NCBI RefSeq assembly: GCF_001570585.1 | Contig: NZ_BBXF01000001.1 | Location: forward strand, 124,001 to 188,000 | DNA: 64,000 bases | DNA from: Herbidospora daliensis | GTDB taxonomy: Bacteria > Actinomycetota > Actinomycetes > Streptosporangiales > Streptosporangiaceae | Direction: 5' to 3' | Shown here: piece after piece, positions 1 through 8,666 of the stretch | Layout of the letters: each line of letters starts with the position of its first letter | Position numbering within the stretch: the stretch's first letter is position 1 | Position numbers and translations under genes: made by a program | Notes under the pieces: generated by a model | Told to the model about the DNA's origin: nothing | The model's database searches: none | Seen by the model: the letters and a program-made list of their open reading frames with translations, nothing else

Positions 1-301
1 ATCACCGATGAGGGTGATTGTCGCCCACTGTCGCAATAAGACAACCAAAATCCTAAGAGTCGCATATTTCACGAGTAGACGCATGATTACTTGAAAAAAA
101 CGGCCATAACGTTCCCGGAAACCCCCCACAGCGACCACTAGAGGGACGAGCACGATCTGGGCCGTGAGCGCTCGACCGACCTCGCTCCGATCGAATGACC
201 GCCTCTATCGGCCATGACCTGCTAGGACGCACCCGAACGCCACCTCGGATCACCGCCCAAGATGATCTTTTCCCTCGAATCAGAATGACGTTCACAGACC
301 T
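1..301. other. Intergenic / left edge, no gene supported
   Basis: This stretch is less GC-rich than the rest of the window. The reading frames that cross it on the minus strand are antisense to the sigma-factor gene and have no recognisable protein features. I see no tRNA, no clear promoter boxes and no Shine-Dalgarno ahead of the ATG at 302. It probably holds the upstream control region of the sigma-factor gene. Confidence 0.5.
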
Positions 302-817
302 ATGGAAAATGAATTCGCAGACCAGCTGGAGCATGTGATGAACATGCATTTCCGCGCCGTCGGGAGGTACCTCGCCGCGAAGGGATACGACTCGGCGATC
401 GTCGAAGACGCACGCCAGCACGCCTTCGTCCAGGCGTGGGGGAAAATGAAGGCCGGGGACTGGCACACCATCGAGAATCCGGAAGCCTGGCTGAAGAAGG
501 TGGCGTTGCGACAGGCCCCCCGGTCGCTCTCCCCTACCCGGCGTCGCGAGATTCCCCTCGCCCTGCACGAGAACGCGCTCGTGATGGACGATCCCAGCGA
601 GGAGGTGATCGCCGCTCTCATCACCGAGGAGGCGATTCGATCCCTCGACCCGATCAGCAGGATCGTGGCCACCATGGACAGGGACGGATTCACGTCTCAC
701 GAGATGGCGGAGCGTCTCAGCATCTCCGAGCAGAGGGTGCGCGACCTGCGCAAGAGGTATCTCAGGCAGCTCAGGCGCTTCTTTCTCAAGCAGTCGGCCG
801 GCGAGGTGGGCGGGTGA
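302..817 (+). CDS. ECF-like RNA polymerase sigma factor (171 aa)
   Basis: Small sigma-70-family protein. Residues about 10-75 resemble sigma region 2 (an acidic ...VEDARQHAFVQAWGK... helix followed by NPEAWLKKVA, the usual ECF pattern). Residues about 115-165 form a region 4 helix-turn-helix (LDPISRIVATM...TSHEMAERLSISEQRVRDLRKR). The length matches ECF factors. The ATG start has no good Shine-Dalgarno, so a leaderless or weakly translated message is possible. Its stop overlaps the GTG of the next gene by 4 bases, so the two are translationally coupled. A classical zinc anti-sigma factor (HxxxCxxC) is not encoded next to it. The target promoters cannot be read from the sequence. Confidence 0.8.
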   Translation: MENEFADQLEHVMNMHFRAVGRYLAAKGYDSAIVEDARQHAFVQAWGKMKAGDWHTIENPEAWLKKVALRQAPRSLSPTRRREIPLALHENALVMDDPSEEVIAALITEEAIRSLDPISRIVATMDRDGFTSHEMAERLSISEQRVRDLRKRYLRQLRRFFLKQSAGEVGG

Positions 818-1950
818 ATGAGCAGGAGAACGACGACGGCTTCGAGGATCGCGACACCGGCGATCTGGAAGCCCAGTTGGCCGAGCAGCCCGGATACGCG
901 TCGGTCTATCTCGGAATCATGGAAGCGGAGGACCAGGGTCTCATCGGCCCTCCGCTGTCCGATCGCCCGGCGGTCGCCGCCGACCTGCGCGCCCGATGGC
1001 TGCTCCACCTGATCGAACTGCGGAGGTTGAGAACCCCCGTCCCCGACAGGGTGGCGGAATCGGTCATGGGGTTCACTCAGCGGCTCTTACGCGCCCTCAA
1101 GCCCGACCTGTTCCATCTCCGCGCCTCCTCCGAAACCTTCGACGTCGGAAGTCACCTGGCCAACTCCCTGGCCAGCAACCTGTCAGTCAACTTCGTCTCG
1201 GATCTCGACCTCGCCTACGAGCTGGGATGCCGGGAACCCGAAACGATGGACTCGGTGCGGGCCAGGCACTTGGTCGCCGCGCTCAGCAGGGCCAGATACG
1301 TCACGCTCGACCGGGCCGGCGCGACCCGGCGGAGAGGTCTGACATGGCCCATGGAGAAGCCGCCTCCTGCACACCGTGTCCTGGAAGCGGTGCGCATGGT
1401 GGAGGCCGGTGGCGGTCCGTGGTTCTCGGGATCTCCGGACGCCCAGGAACTGGCGGCGACCTGGAGCAGGGCCGCAAGTCACCTCTCCGGCTTCGACGGT
1501 GCCGCCAGGCACGAAACCGAGGATGACCCAGACCGCGTCAGGGCGTTCGACCTCGGACAGCACATGACGCGCGCGCTCACGCTCGCCCACGAGGTGGCGA
1601 TCGCACTGGAGATCGTCGAAGACTGCCACCGTGAGAACGCGGACATCGGCCTCCCGGTGTGGCTGCGCAAGCGGCACATGGACGCTCGCGATCTCGACCT
1701 CTCCCAGAGCGCCGTCGAGGAGCCCGAACCCCTCGACGGCCTCATCTGGTCCCCGGGTACCCGACTGCCTCCGGGCGTCGCCGACAACCTCGAAACGGAC
1801 TCGATCCACGTCGTGGAGGAGACCTGGGTTCGCCACTACCACTCGGACACGAATCCGGACTGCTCGGCGTCGCAGTGGAGCATGCTCGGAGCGCCGAGAG
1901 TCGAGAACATGGTGCTTCTCTTCGCTCTCGCTCCCAGATCCGTCGGCTGA
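814..1950 (+). CDS. Hypothetical protein coupled to the sigma factor (378 aa)
   Basis: I do not recognise the family. The GTG at 814 overlaps the sigma-factor stop (GTGA), which is the most economical start; an in-frame extension further upstream would run inside the sigma gene. The protein is soluble, acidic at the N-terminus, and has no signal peptide, membrane segment or cysteine-based metal motif. The middle is helical and rich in Leu/Ala/Arg; the C-terminal 100 residues include HMDARDLDLSQS and an NPDCSASQWSML stretch. Translational coupling suggests it works with the sigma factor, as a regulator or as an output protein, but this is inference only. Confidence 0.7.
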   Translation: MNEQENDDGFEDRDTGDLEAQLAEQPGYASVYLGIMEAEDQGLIGPPLSDRPAVAADLRARWLLHLIELRRLRTPVPDRVAESVMGFTQRLLRALKPDLFHLRASSETFDVGSHLANSLASNLSVNFVSDLDLAYELGCREPETMDSVRARHLVAALSRARYVTLDRAGATRRRGLTWPMEKPPPAHRVLEAVRMVEAGGGPWFSGSPDAQELAATWSRAASHLSGFDGAARHETEDDPDRVRAFDLGQHMTRALTLAHEVAIALEIVEDCHRENADIGLPVWLRKRHMDARDLDLSQSAVEEPEPLDGLIWSPGTRLPPGVADNLETDSIHVVEETWVRHYHSDTNPDCSASQWSMLGAPRVENMVLLFALAPRSVG

Positions 1951-2121
1951 CCGGCGCTCGACCTCTCGGTCGGCTCCGGCGACGGGATTCCGCCCCGAGC
2001 CGGCCTCGACGACAGCCCGTGACAGGGCGTGCGGACGGGCCCGTCATCCGGCGGGCTCTTCCACCTGCCGGCTCGCCTCGAACCTCATCGCCGATCGGAC
2101 GCGCCGGCCCCGCGTCGACGT

Positions 2122-2832
2122 TCAGCCCCGGGCGGCCCTGACCGCGTCGGCGAAGGCCACGACGCCGCGCAGTTCCTCGGCGCTCCACGGCATGCGGGCG
2201 CTGATCTCCTCGCTGTTCTCGTCCCACATCCTGCGGGTCGCGGTCTCGGTGCCGGCGCCCGCCGTGTGGAACGCTGCGCCGAGGGCGTCCCATTGGGCGA
2301 CCGCCTCGCGGGCCTCCGCCGAGTCGGGCGCGACCCCGGTTCTTACACAGGCCAGAAGGGTTTCGACCAGGGTCCGGAATTGCATTTTGGCCGATTCGAC
2401 GGCCTCGGGGCCGAGCGCCTCGCGGCGGGCGGCCAGGGAGTCCTGCTGTTCGGGGGTGAAATAGGCGTCGAACATGGCCATCATCTCCAGTGCTTTCAGG
2501 TAGTCGTCGGGGTCGTCGTGGTCGAGCAGGCGGGTCAGCTGGGTCTTGAGGGCGTCGAGTTCCTCGGCACGGTGCGACAGGATCGCCAGTTGCGCGTGCA
2601 GGAGCGTCTCCATGGCTCCCGGGACCTCCAAAGAGGAGGCGATTTCCTCCAATGACATGCCGAATGTCCGCAATGACCGGATGCGATAGAGTCGCCGCAG
2701 ATCTTCCGGGCCGTAACGGCGGTGACCGTTGGGGGTTCGTTCCGTCGGGCGCAGGAGACCGATTTCGTCGTAGTGACGCAGCGCGCGTACGGTCGTTCTG
2801 GTCGCCTGCGCGAGCTGGCCGATCGTCCACAT
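2122..2832 (-). CDS. MerR-family regulator with TipAS-like effector domain (236 aa)
   Basis: Residues 1-70 are a textbook MerR winged helix-turn-helix (MWTIGQLAQATRTTVRALRHYDEIGLLRP, then NGHRRYGPEDLRRLYRIRSLR). A coiled-coil dimerisation helix follows at about 75-115. The C-terminal part, from about 120, looks like the TipAS antibiotic-recognition fold: a FDAYFTPEQQDSL segment, then helices with EAREAVAQWDALGAAF and a WDENSEEISARMPWSAEELR stretch. TipA-type proteins bind structurally varied drugs and activate promoters with long spacers. It is divergent from the zinc alcohol dehydrogenase at 2882 with only 49 bases between start codons, so it probably controls itself and that gene. Confidence 0.88.
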   Translation of the reverse strand: MWTIGQLAQATRTTVRALRHYDEIGLLRPTERTPNGHRRYGPEDLRRLYRIRSLRTFGMSLEEIASSLEVPGAMETLLHAQLAILSHRAEELDALKTQLTRLLDHDDPDDYLKALEMMAMFDAYFTPEQQDSLAARREALGPEAVESAKMQFRTLVETLLACVRTGVAPDSAEAREAVAQWDALGAAFHTAGAGTETATRRMWDENSEEISARMPWSAEELRGVVAFADAVRAARG

Positions 2833-2881
2833 GCGGCAACCGTACGACCTGCCGTTACGTCCGATTCAAGGGGAGATTCCC

Positions 2882-3829
2882 ATGTTGGTGGCACGACTCC
2901 ACGGGGCGGCCGATCTGCGGATCCACGAAGAGGCCGATCCGGTGCCCCAGGCCGGGGAGACCGTCGTCCGGGTGACCTCGGTCGGGGTGTGCGGGTCGGA
3001 TCTGCACTGGTTCGGCGAGGGCGGCATCGGCGACGCCCAGCTGACGCAGCCGCTCGTGGTCGGACACGAGTTCGCCGGGGTGACCCTCGACGGGCGGCGG
3101 GTGGCGGTCGACCCCGCCGTGCCCTGCGAGGAGTGCCCGTCGTGCCTGCGGGGTTACCGCAACCTGTGCCCCCACGTGCGGTTCGCCGGCCACGGCCAGA
3201 CCGACGGCGGCCTGCGCGAATACCTGGCCTGGCCCGACGCCTACCTGCACCCGCTGCCCGACTCGGTGTCCGACCTCGAAGGGGCGCTGCTGGAGCCGCT
3301 GGGGGTCGCCATCCACGCGTTCGACCTGGGCCACCTGCCCCTCGGGGGGACCGCCGGCGTGGTCGGGTGCGGGCCCATCGGGCTGATGCTGATCCAGCTG
3401 CTGCAGATCGCGGGCGCCTCGATGGTCGCCGCGGTCGAGCCGCTGCCCCACCGGGCCGCCAAGGCGCGTGAGCTGGGCGCCGACACCGATCCCCACGGCG
3501 ACCTCGACGTGGTGTTCGAGGTGGCGGGCACCGACCAGGCCGTCGACACCGCCTTCGAGATGGCGCGGCCGGGCGGGCGGGTGGTGCTGGCCGGCATCCC
3601 CGACGAAGACCGGACCGTCTTCCGGGCCTCGACCGCGCGGCGCAAGGGGCTGACGATCGCGATGGCGCGGCGCATGAACGACGTCTACCCCCGGGCGATC
3701 AAGCTCGTGGCCCAGGGCCGGGTCGACCTCGTCTCGCTGGTGTCGAATCGGTTCGCGCTCCAGGACGCTGCGAAGGCGTTCGGCGAGGCGCAGTCACGGC
3801 AGGGTCTCAAAATCGTTATCGAGCCCTAA
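2882..3829 (+). CDS. Zinc-dependent alcohol / polyol dehydrogenase (315 aa)
   Basis: Medium-chain dehydrogenase of the sorbitol / L-idonate 5-dehydrogenase type, oxidising a sugar alcohol or aldonate with NAD(P). Seen in the sequence: catalytic-zinc Cys in GVCGSDLHWFGEGG, GHEFAGV with the second zinc ligand, the four-cysteine structural-zinc loop (CEECPSCLRGYRNLC), and a Rossmann glycine motif (GVVGCGPIGLML). The ATG at 2882 was chosen because a GGGGAGA Shine-Dalgarno sits 5-12 bases upstream and the protein then starts at the usual MLVARLHG; an in-frame codon at 2831 would overlap the divergent merR start. At 315 aa it is somewhat shorter than typical members (about 340-350 aa). The substrate is unknown. 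Confidence 0.88.
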   Translation: MLVARLHGAADLRIHEEADPVPQAGETVVRVTSVGVCGSDLHWFGEGGIGDAQLTQPLVVGHEFAGVTLDGRRVAVDPAVPCEECPSCLRGYRNLCPHVRFAGHGQTDGGLREYLAWPDAYLHPLPDSVSDLEGALLEPLGVAIHAFDLGHLPLGGTAGVVGCGPIGLMLIQLLQIAGASMVAAVEPLPHRAAKARELGADTDPHGDLDVVFEVAGTDQAVDTAFEMARPGGRVVLAGIPDEDRTVFRASTARRKGLTIAMARRMNDVYPRAIKLVAQGRVDLVSLVSNRFALQDAAKAFGEAQSRQGLKIVIEP

Positions 3830-3952
3830 ACCGTGATTTGGGCCATACCCAAAAGCGGTAGCCACTAGATCGTTTTTGGCTTGAACTAACTAGCGAATTC
3901 ATGGCCCGTTCCAGCCGATTCCGATCGCCCACGTCAGTTTCGATTGTCAACC

Positions 3953-4076
3953 CGCAAAAGTCCGACAGAAGCGCACACCACGCGCCGGATTGCACTCGAA
4001 AGCACCCGTAATTTGGTTATTCACCTGCGGACTTTTGCCTTGCGGCCGTCAAAAGTCCCGCTTAACATCCGGCAAT
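3953..4076 (+). promoter_or_regulatory. Promoter with three copies of CAAAAGTCC (candidate operator)
   Basis: Upstream of the first sugar importer there is an inverted repeat GGACTTTTG (4029-4037), 12 bases, CAAAAGTCC (4050-4058), plus a third copy in CGCAAAAGTCCG (3953-3964). A plausible promoter, TTGCGG (4040-4045), 17 bases, TAACAT (4063-4068), lies within and just after the repeat, so a bound protein would cover the -35 box. The predicted transcript start is within a few bases of the ATG at 4077, which has no Shine-Dalgarno, so the mRNA is probably leaderless. The regulator is not identified. Confidence 0.6.
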
Positions 4077-5570
4077 ATGGAGGACACAAACCAGAAACCA
4101 GCTGAGTCAGCGCAGGTCATCCTGCGTATGACCGGCATCGGCAAGAGTTTTCTGGGGATCCGCGTCCTACGCGGGATCGACCTGTCGGCGACGGCCGGAG
4201 AGGTGCACGCCGTCGTCGGTGAGAACGGCGCCGGCAAATCCACCTTGATGAAGATCCTCGCCGGGGTGCACCAGCCCGACGAGGGCACTGTCGAGATCGG
4301 CGGTCAGACCCGGTCGTTCGCCCACCCCGTCGAGGCGCAGCGCGCCGGGGTCGCGATCATCTACCAGGAGTTCAACCTGCTGCCCGAGCGCAGCGTGGCC
4401 GACAACGTCTTCCTCGGCCGCGAGCCCACCCGGCGCGGGCTGGTCGACCGGGCCGCGATGGACGAGGCCACCTCCCGGCTGCTCGACGAGCTCGACGAGC
4501 ACTCCTTCGGCCCGCGCCACCTGGTCAAGGACCTCTCGGTGGCCCAGCAGCAGGTCGTCGAGATCGTCAAGGCCCTCAGCGTGGACGCCCGGATCGTCGT
4601 CATGGACGAACCCACCGCCGCCCTCGCCGAGCACGAGGTCGAGCTGCTCTACCGGCTGATCCGGCGCCTGCAGGGACGCGGCATCGCGGTCCTCTACATC
4701 TCCCACCGGCTCCGCGAGGTGTTCGACCTCGCCGACCGCGTGACGGTCCTCAAGGACGGCGCCCACGTGGCGACCGTGCCGGCCGCGGACGTCACCACCG
4801 GCGAGCTGGTGAAGATGATGGTCGGCCGCGAGCTCGACGCCTACTTCCCGCCCAGGGCCGAGGAGTCGGCCGTCGGCGAGGTGCTGCTGACCGTGCGGAA
4901 CGGCGGCAACGGCAAGCTCGACGGCATCGACCTCGACCTGCGCGCCGGCGAGATCGTCGGCGTCGCGGGCCTGCAGGGGTCGGGCCGCTCGTCCCTGGTC
5001 AAGGCCATCTTCGGGGCCGAGCCGTTCACCCGGGGCGAGATGACGCCCGCCCGGCCCGGCAACGTCCGCGCCGGCGTCGCCGCCGGGATCGGGCTGGTCA
5101 CCGAAGACCGCAAGGCCGAAGGGCTGGCCCTCAACCAGTCGGTGCGCGACAACGCCCTCCTGGTCGCCCGCGCCATCGGCCACCGATCCCGCGCCACGGT
5201 CTCCGACCTGCTCCAGCGCGTGAAACTCGCACCACCCCGTCAGGAGACCGAGGTGAAGTACCTGTCCGGGGGGAACCAGCAGAAGGTCGTGCTGGCCAAA
5301 TGGCTGACCGTCTCCCCCAAGGTTTTGCTGTTCGACGAGCCCACCCGCGGCGTCGACGTCGGCGCGAAGGCCGCCATCCACGACCTGATGCGCGAGCTCG
5401 CCGACTCCGGCACCGCGATCCTGATGATCTCCTCGGAGTTACCCGAGCTCATCGGCATGAGCGACCGCATCGTGGTGCTCCGCGACGGACGGGTGGCCGG
5501 GCAACTGCCCGGCGGCTCGACCGAGGAGTCGGTCATGGCGCTGGCCGCCGCGGACGGGGCCGCCGCGTGA
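4077..5570 (+). CDS. Sugar ABC transporter ATPase, CUT2 (RbsA/MglA type), 497 aa
   Basis: Fused double nucleotide-binding protein that energises a monosaccharide importer at the inner face of the membrane. The N-terminal half has a perfect Walker A (GENGAGKST), a signature in LSVAQQQ and Walker [11 protein letters not shown]. The C-terminal half has the usual degenerate P-loop (GLQGSGRSSL), LSGGNQQKV and LLFDEPTRGVD. The ATG at 4077 starts MEDTNQ and fits the predicted leaderless promoter; an upstream GTG-type extension to 3990 would add a non-homologous stretch. It is the first gene of a tight operon, its stop overlapping the next start by 4 bases (GTGA). The sugar cannot be told from the ATPase. 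Confidence 0.93.
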   Translation: MEDTNQKPAESAQVILRMTGIGKSFLGIRVLRGIDLSATAGEVHAVVGENGAGKSTLMKILAGVHQPDEGTVEIGGQTRSFAHPVEAQRAGVAIIYQEFNLLPERSVADNVFLGREPTRRGLVDRAAMDEATSRLLDELDEHSFGPRHLVKDLSVAQQQVVEIVKALSVDARIVVMDEPTAALAEHEVELLYRLIRRLQGRGIAVLYISHRLREVFDLADRVTVLKDGAHVATVPAADVTTGELVKMMVGRELDAYFPPRAEESAVGEVLLTVRNGGNGKLDGIDLDLRAGEIVGVAGLQGSGRSSLVKAIFGAEPFTRGEMTPARPGNVRAGVAAGIGLVTEDRKAEGLALNQSVRDNALLVARAIGHRSRATVSDLLQRVKLAPPRQETEVKYLSGGNQQKVVLAKWLTVSPKVLLFDEPTRGVDVGAKAAIHDLMRELADSGTAILMISSELPELIGMSDRIVVLRDGRVAGQLPGGSTEESVMALAAADGAAA

Positions 5571-6520
5571 TCGCCCTGGTCGCCAACCCCACCCGGGCGG
5601 TGTACGCCGCCCTCATCGCCACCCTCGCCGTCGGCTGGGCCCTGGTCGCCTTCGACGGCGGCACCTTCACCCTCAACGACCTCGTCGGCATCCAGCAGCG
5701 CTCGGCCGCCCTGGGCATCGTCGCGGTCGGCCAGACGCTGGCCATCCTGGCCGGGTCGCTCGACCTGTCGGTGGCCTACCTCATCTCCCTGGTCTCGCTG
5801 GTCGCGGCCGAGACGATGGCCGGGCAGTCGTCCAACATCCTGACCGCCGTGATCGTCGCGCTCGGGGTGAGCGCGCTGGTCGGGCTGGTCAACGGGGTCG
5901 TCATCACCAAGCTGAAGGTGCACGCCTTCATCGCCACCCTCGGCGTCGCCCTGGTGATCCGGGGCGTGCTCGACCACCTCTACGACGGGCCCGCCGGGCG
6001 GGTGCCGGTCGACTTCCAGCAACTCGGCTACGCCCGGATCGGGCCGATCCCGGTCGCCGCGATCCTGTGGGCCGCGGTCGCGTTCGGGGTCTGGTTCCTG
6101 CTGCGGCGCACCCGGTTCGGGCACCGCGTCTACGCCGTCGGCGGCGACGTCGAGGTGGCCCGGCTGTCCGGGGTGCGCACCGACCGGGTGGTGATCGCGG
6201 CGCACGTGTTGTGCTCGCTCTGCGCGGGCGTGGCCGGGCTGCTGCTGGCCAGCCGGCTCGGCGCCGGCGCCCCCACGGTCGGCACCGACGGCGGCTACGA
6301 CCTGGAGTCGATCGCCGCGGTCGTCCTGGGCGGCACCGCGCTGGCGGGCGGCCGGGGCGGGGTCGCCGGGACCGTCGGCGGCGTGCTGCTGCTGGCGGTG
6401 CTCGACAGCGTCTTCAACCAGCTCGAGGTGAACTCGTTCTTCAAGGACGTCGTGCGCGGCGTCGTCATCGTCGTCGCGGTCGCCGTCTACGCCCGCCGGA
6501 CCGGCAGGAGGGCGTCGTGA
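5567..6520 (+). CDS. Sugar ABC transporter permease (RbsC type), 317 aa
   Basis: Integral membrane subunit of the CUT2 importer, with about eight to ten hydrophobic segments. The family motif around residues 55-70 (AVGQTLAILAGSLDLSVAYLISL) and the conserved cytoplasmic loop with GHRVYAVGGDVEVARLSGV, where the ATPase docks, are both clear. The ending (ALAGGRGGVAGTVGGVLLLAVLDSVFNQL) is typical of ribose/xylose-type permeases. The GTG at 5567 overlaps the ATPase stop by 4 bases and gives a normal length. It is coupled in turn to a second permease, so the transporter pore is probably a heterodimer. Confidence 0.92.
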   Translation: MIALVANPTRAVYAALIATLAVGWALVAFDGGTFTLNDLVGIQQRSAALGIVAVGQTLAILAGSLDLSVAYLISLVSLVAAETMAGQSSNILTAVIVALGVSALVGLVNGVVITKLKVHAFIATLGVALVIRGVLDHLYDGPAGRVPVDFQQLGYARIGPIPVAAILWAAVAFGVWFLLRRTRFGHRVYAVGGDVEVARLSGVRTDRVVIAAHVLCSLCAGVAGLLLASRLGAGAPTVGTDGGYDLESIAAVVLGGTALAGGRGGVAGTVGGVLLLAVLDSVFNQLEVNSFFKDVVRGVVIVVAVAVYARRTGRRAS

Positions 6521-7440
6521 AACGGGCCATCCCGATCTTCGTCGTGCTGGCGGGGCTGCTGGTGGCCATCGCGGCCGCCAACCCCTTCTTCCTCGAACCG
6601 GCCGGGTTCCTGGCCTTCCTCAAGCGGGTCGCGCCGCTGGCCATCCTGGCCGCCGGGCAGTACTTCGTGATCGTCTCCGGGGAGTTCGACCTGTCGGTCG
6701 GCTCGCTGGTCACCGTCGAGGTCGTGGTCGCGGCCCGGCTGATCGACGGCGACGAGGCGATGACCTGGCCGGTGCTGATCCTGCTCGTCGTGATCGGGCT
6801 GCTGGTCGGCCTGGTCAACGGCCTGGTCACCACCAAGCTGCGGGTGCCCTCGTTCATCACCACGCTCGGCGCGATGCTCATCCTGTCGGGCGCGGTCTTC
6901 CTGTGGACGGGCGGCGCGCCGCGCGGCGCCCTGTCGCAGGGGTTCCGGGTGTTCGGCCGCGAGGGCGTCTGGGCGGTCGCGATCCTCGTCGTGGTCGTGG
7001 TGGCGGCCGTGCTGCTGATGCGGGCCGACTTCGGGCGCACCCTGGTGGCCGCCGGCGACAACGAGAAGGCCGCGCGGCTGAGCGGCGTCCGGGTCGACCG
7101 GGTCCGGGTGTTCGCGTTCGTGCTCTCGGGGCTCTCGGCCGCGATCGCCGGGATCCTGCTCGGCGGGTTCGCCGGGGTCTCGGCGCAGGTCGGCCAGAGT
7201 CTGGAGTTCCAGGCGATCACCGCCGTCGTACTCGGCGGGGTCGTGCTCGGCGGCGGGCGCGGTCACGTGATCGCCGCCATCGCGGGGGCGTTCACCCTCG
7301 AAGCCCTCTTCACCCTGCTCAACCTGCACGGCATCTCCGGCGCGCTGGAGTACGCCGTGCAGGGAGTGATCATCATTGCCGCCGTGGCGGTCGGGGGCCT
7401 GCGGCTCCCGGCCCTGCGGTTATCCCCTTCGAAAGCGTAA
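6517..7440 (+). CDS. Sugar ABC transporter permease, second subunit, 307 aa
   Basis: Second RbsC-like permease, paralogous to the preceding gene. Visible are the N-terminal membrane segment, AAGQYFVIVSGEFDLSVGSL (the CUT2 permease signature), the loop GRTLVAAGDNEKAARLSGV, and the C-terminal VVLGGVVLGGGRG segment. The GTG at 6517 overlaps the previous stop by 4 bases, which fixes the start. Two different permeases in one importer is the arrangement of rhamnose-type and some aldose CUT2 systems rather than ribose systems, which use a homodimer. Confidence 0.92.
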   Translation: MKRAIPIFVVLAGLLVAIAAANPFFLEPAGFLAFLKRVAPLAILAAGQYFVIVSGEFDLSVGSLVTVEVVVAARLIDGDEAMTWPVLILLVVIGLLVGLVNGLVTTKLRVPSFITTLGAMLILSGAVFLWTGGAPRGALSQGFRVFGREGVWAVAILVVVVVAAVLLMRADFGRTLVAAGDNEKAARLSGVRVDRVRVFAFVLSGLSAAIAGILLGGFAGVSAQVGQSLEFQAITAVVLGGVVLGGGRGHVIAAIAGAFTLEALFTLLNLHGISGALEYAVQGVIIIAAVAVGGLRLPALRLSPSKA

Positions 7441-7451
7441 GGAGTACGTGC

Positions 7452-8666
7452 ATGCGTCGTTTACTGGTGGCGGTCGCCGCCTTGGCCCTGGCGGCCGCGG
7501 GATGCGCCAGTGACCTGCCGCCGACCGGGGCGAGCGCCGACCCCAGCGCCGCTCCGGCGACGTCGGCGGCGGCCTCGTCCGCCCCGGCCTCCGCCGGGAC
7601 CGGCGCGCAGTCGGACTTCTTCGTCCAGGCCGACTACGACACCCAGCTCGCGATGCGGTCGCAGACGGCCGAAGGGCCGGCCGACAAGCCGTGGGAGCAG
7701 GCGATCGCGCCGCAGATGGTCGACACGGCCAAGTACAAGAAGGACGGGCCCTACCACCTGTGCTTCTCCAACGCCGCGGTCAACAACCCGTGGCGCCAGG
7801 TCGGCTGGACGACCATGCAGGAGGAGGTCGCCCTGCACAAGGAGATCAAGGAGTTCACCGCCCTCGACGCCGAGGGCAAGGACGACAAGCAGATCTCCGA
7901 CATCGCCGACCTGCAGGCCAAGGGCTGTGACGCGCTGATCATCTCGCCGAACACCACGGCGACGCTGACCCCGGCCGTCACGGGCGCCTGTCCCGAGGTC
8001 CCGGTCATCGTCTTCGACCGCGGCGTCGAGACCGACTGCCCGGTCACCTTCATCAAGCCCATCGGCGGCTACGCCTTCGGCGCCGACGGCGCCGAGTTCC
8101 TCATCGAGAAGGTGCCGGCCGGCGGCAAGATCCTGGCGCTGCGCATCCTCCCGGGCGTCGACGTGCTGGAGACCCGCTGGTCGGCCGCCAAGGTGGCCTT
8201 CGACAAGTCCCAGCTCCAGGTGGTCGGCGTGGAGTTCACCGACGGGGACGCCGCCAAGACCAAGAGCATCGTGTCCGACTACATCGCCCGTCACGGCACC
8301 ATCGACGGCGTGTGGATGGACGCGGGCGCGACCGCCGTGGCCGCCATCGAGGCGTTCGAGGACGCCGGTGTGCCGGTTCCCGCCTTCGTCGGCGAGGACC
8401 AGCAGGACTTCCTGCAGAAGTGGAAGGACGGCAACCTGACCGCCGTCGCGCCGACCTACCCGACCTACCAGTGGCGCACCCCGATCATCGCGGCGCTGAA
8501 GATCCTCAAGGGCGAAGAGGTGCCGAAGATGTGGAACCTCCCGCAGCCGAAGATCACCCAGGACTCCCTCGGCACCTACCTCCAGCCCAACATGCCGCTG
8601 CTGCACTACGCGCTGTGCGGCTGCGAGTCCATGCCGGGCTTCCCCGGGAAGTGGGGCGGTAAGTAG
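7452..8666 (+). CDS. Sugar-binding lipoprotein of ABC importer, 404 aa
   Basis: Extracellular solute receptor of the importer encoded just upstream. It has a lipoprotein signal peptide with the modified Cys at residue 18 (ALAAAGC), then a long Ser/Ala/Pro-rich tether (about residues 20-52), then a type-I periplasmic-binding fold (LCFSNAAVNNPWRQVGW..., ...CDALIISPNTTATLTPAV..., ...VIVFDRGVETDCPV..., ...DGVWMDAGATAVAAIEAFEDAG). GGAG lies 7-8 bases ahead of the ATG at 7452. The stop is immediately followed by the ATG of the isomerase gene, so the sugar bound is likely to be the isomerase substrate or its precursor. Confidence 0.9.
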   Translation: MRRLLVAVAALALAAAGCASDLPPTGASADPSAAPATSAAASSAPASAGTGAQSDFFVQADYDTQLAMRSQTAEGPADKPWEQAIAPQMVDTAKYKKDGPYHLCFSNAAVNNPWRQVGWTTMQEEVALHKEIKEFTALDAEGKDDKQISDIADLQAKGCDALIISPNTTATLTPAVTGACPEVPVIVFDRGVETDCPVTFIKPIGGYAFGADGAEFLIEKVPAGGKILALRILPGVDVLETRWSAAKVAFDKSQLQVVGVEFTDGDAAKTKSIVSDYIARHGTIDGVWMDAGATAVAAIEAFEDAGVPVPAFVGEDQQDFLQKWKDGNLTAVAPTYPTYQWRTPIIAALKILKGEEVPKMWNLPQPKITQDSLGTYLQPNMPLLHYALCGCESMPGFPGKWGGK

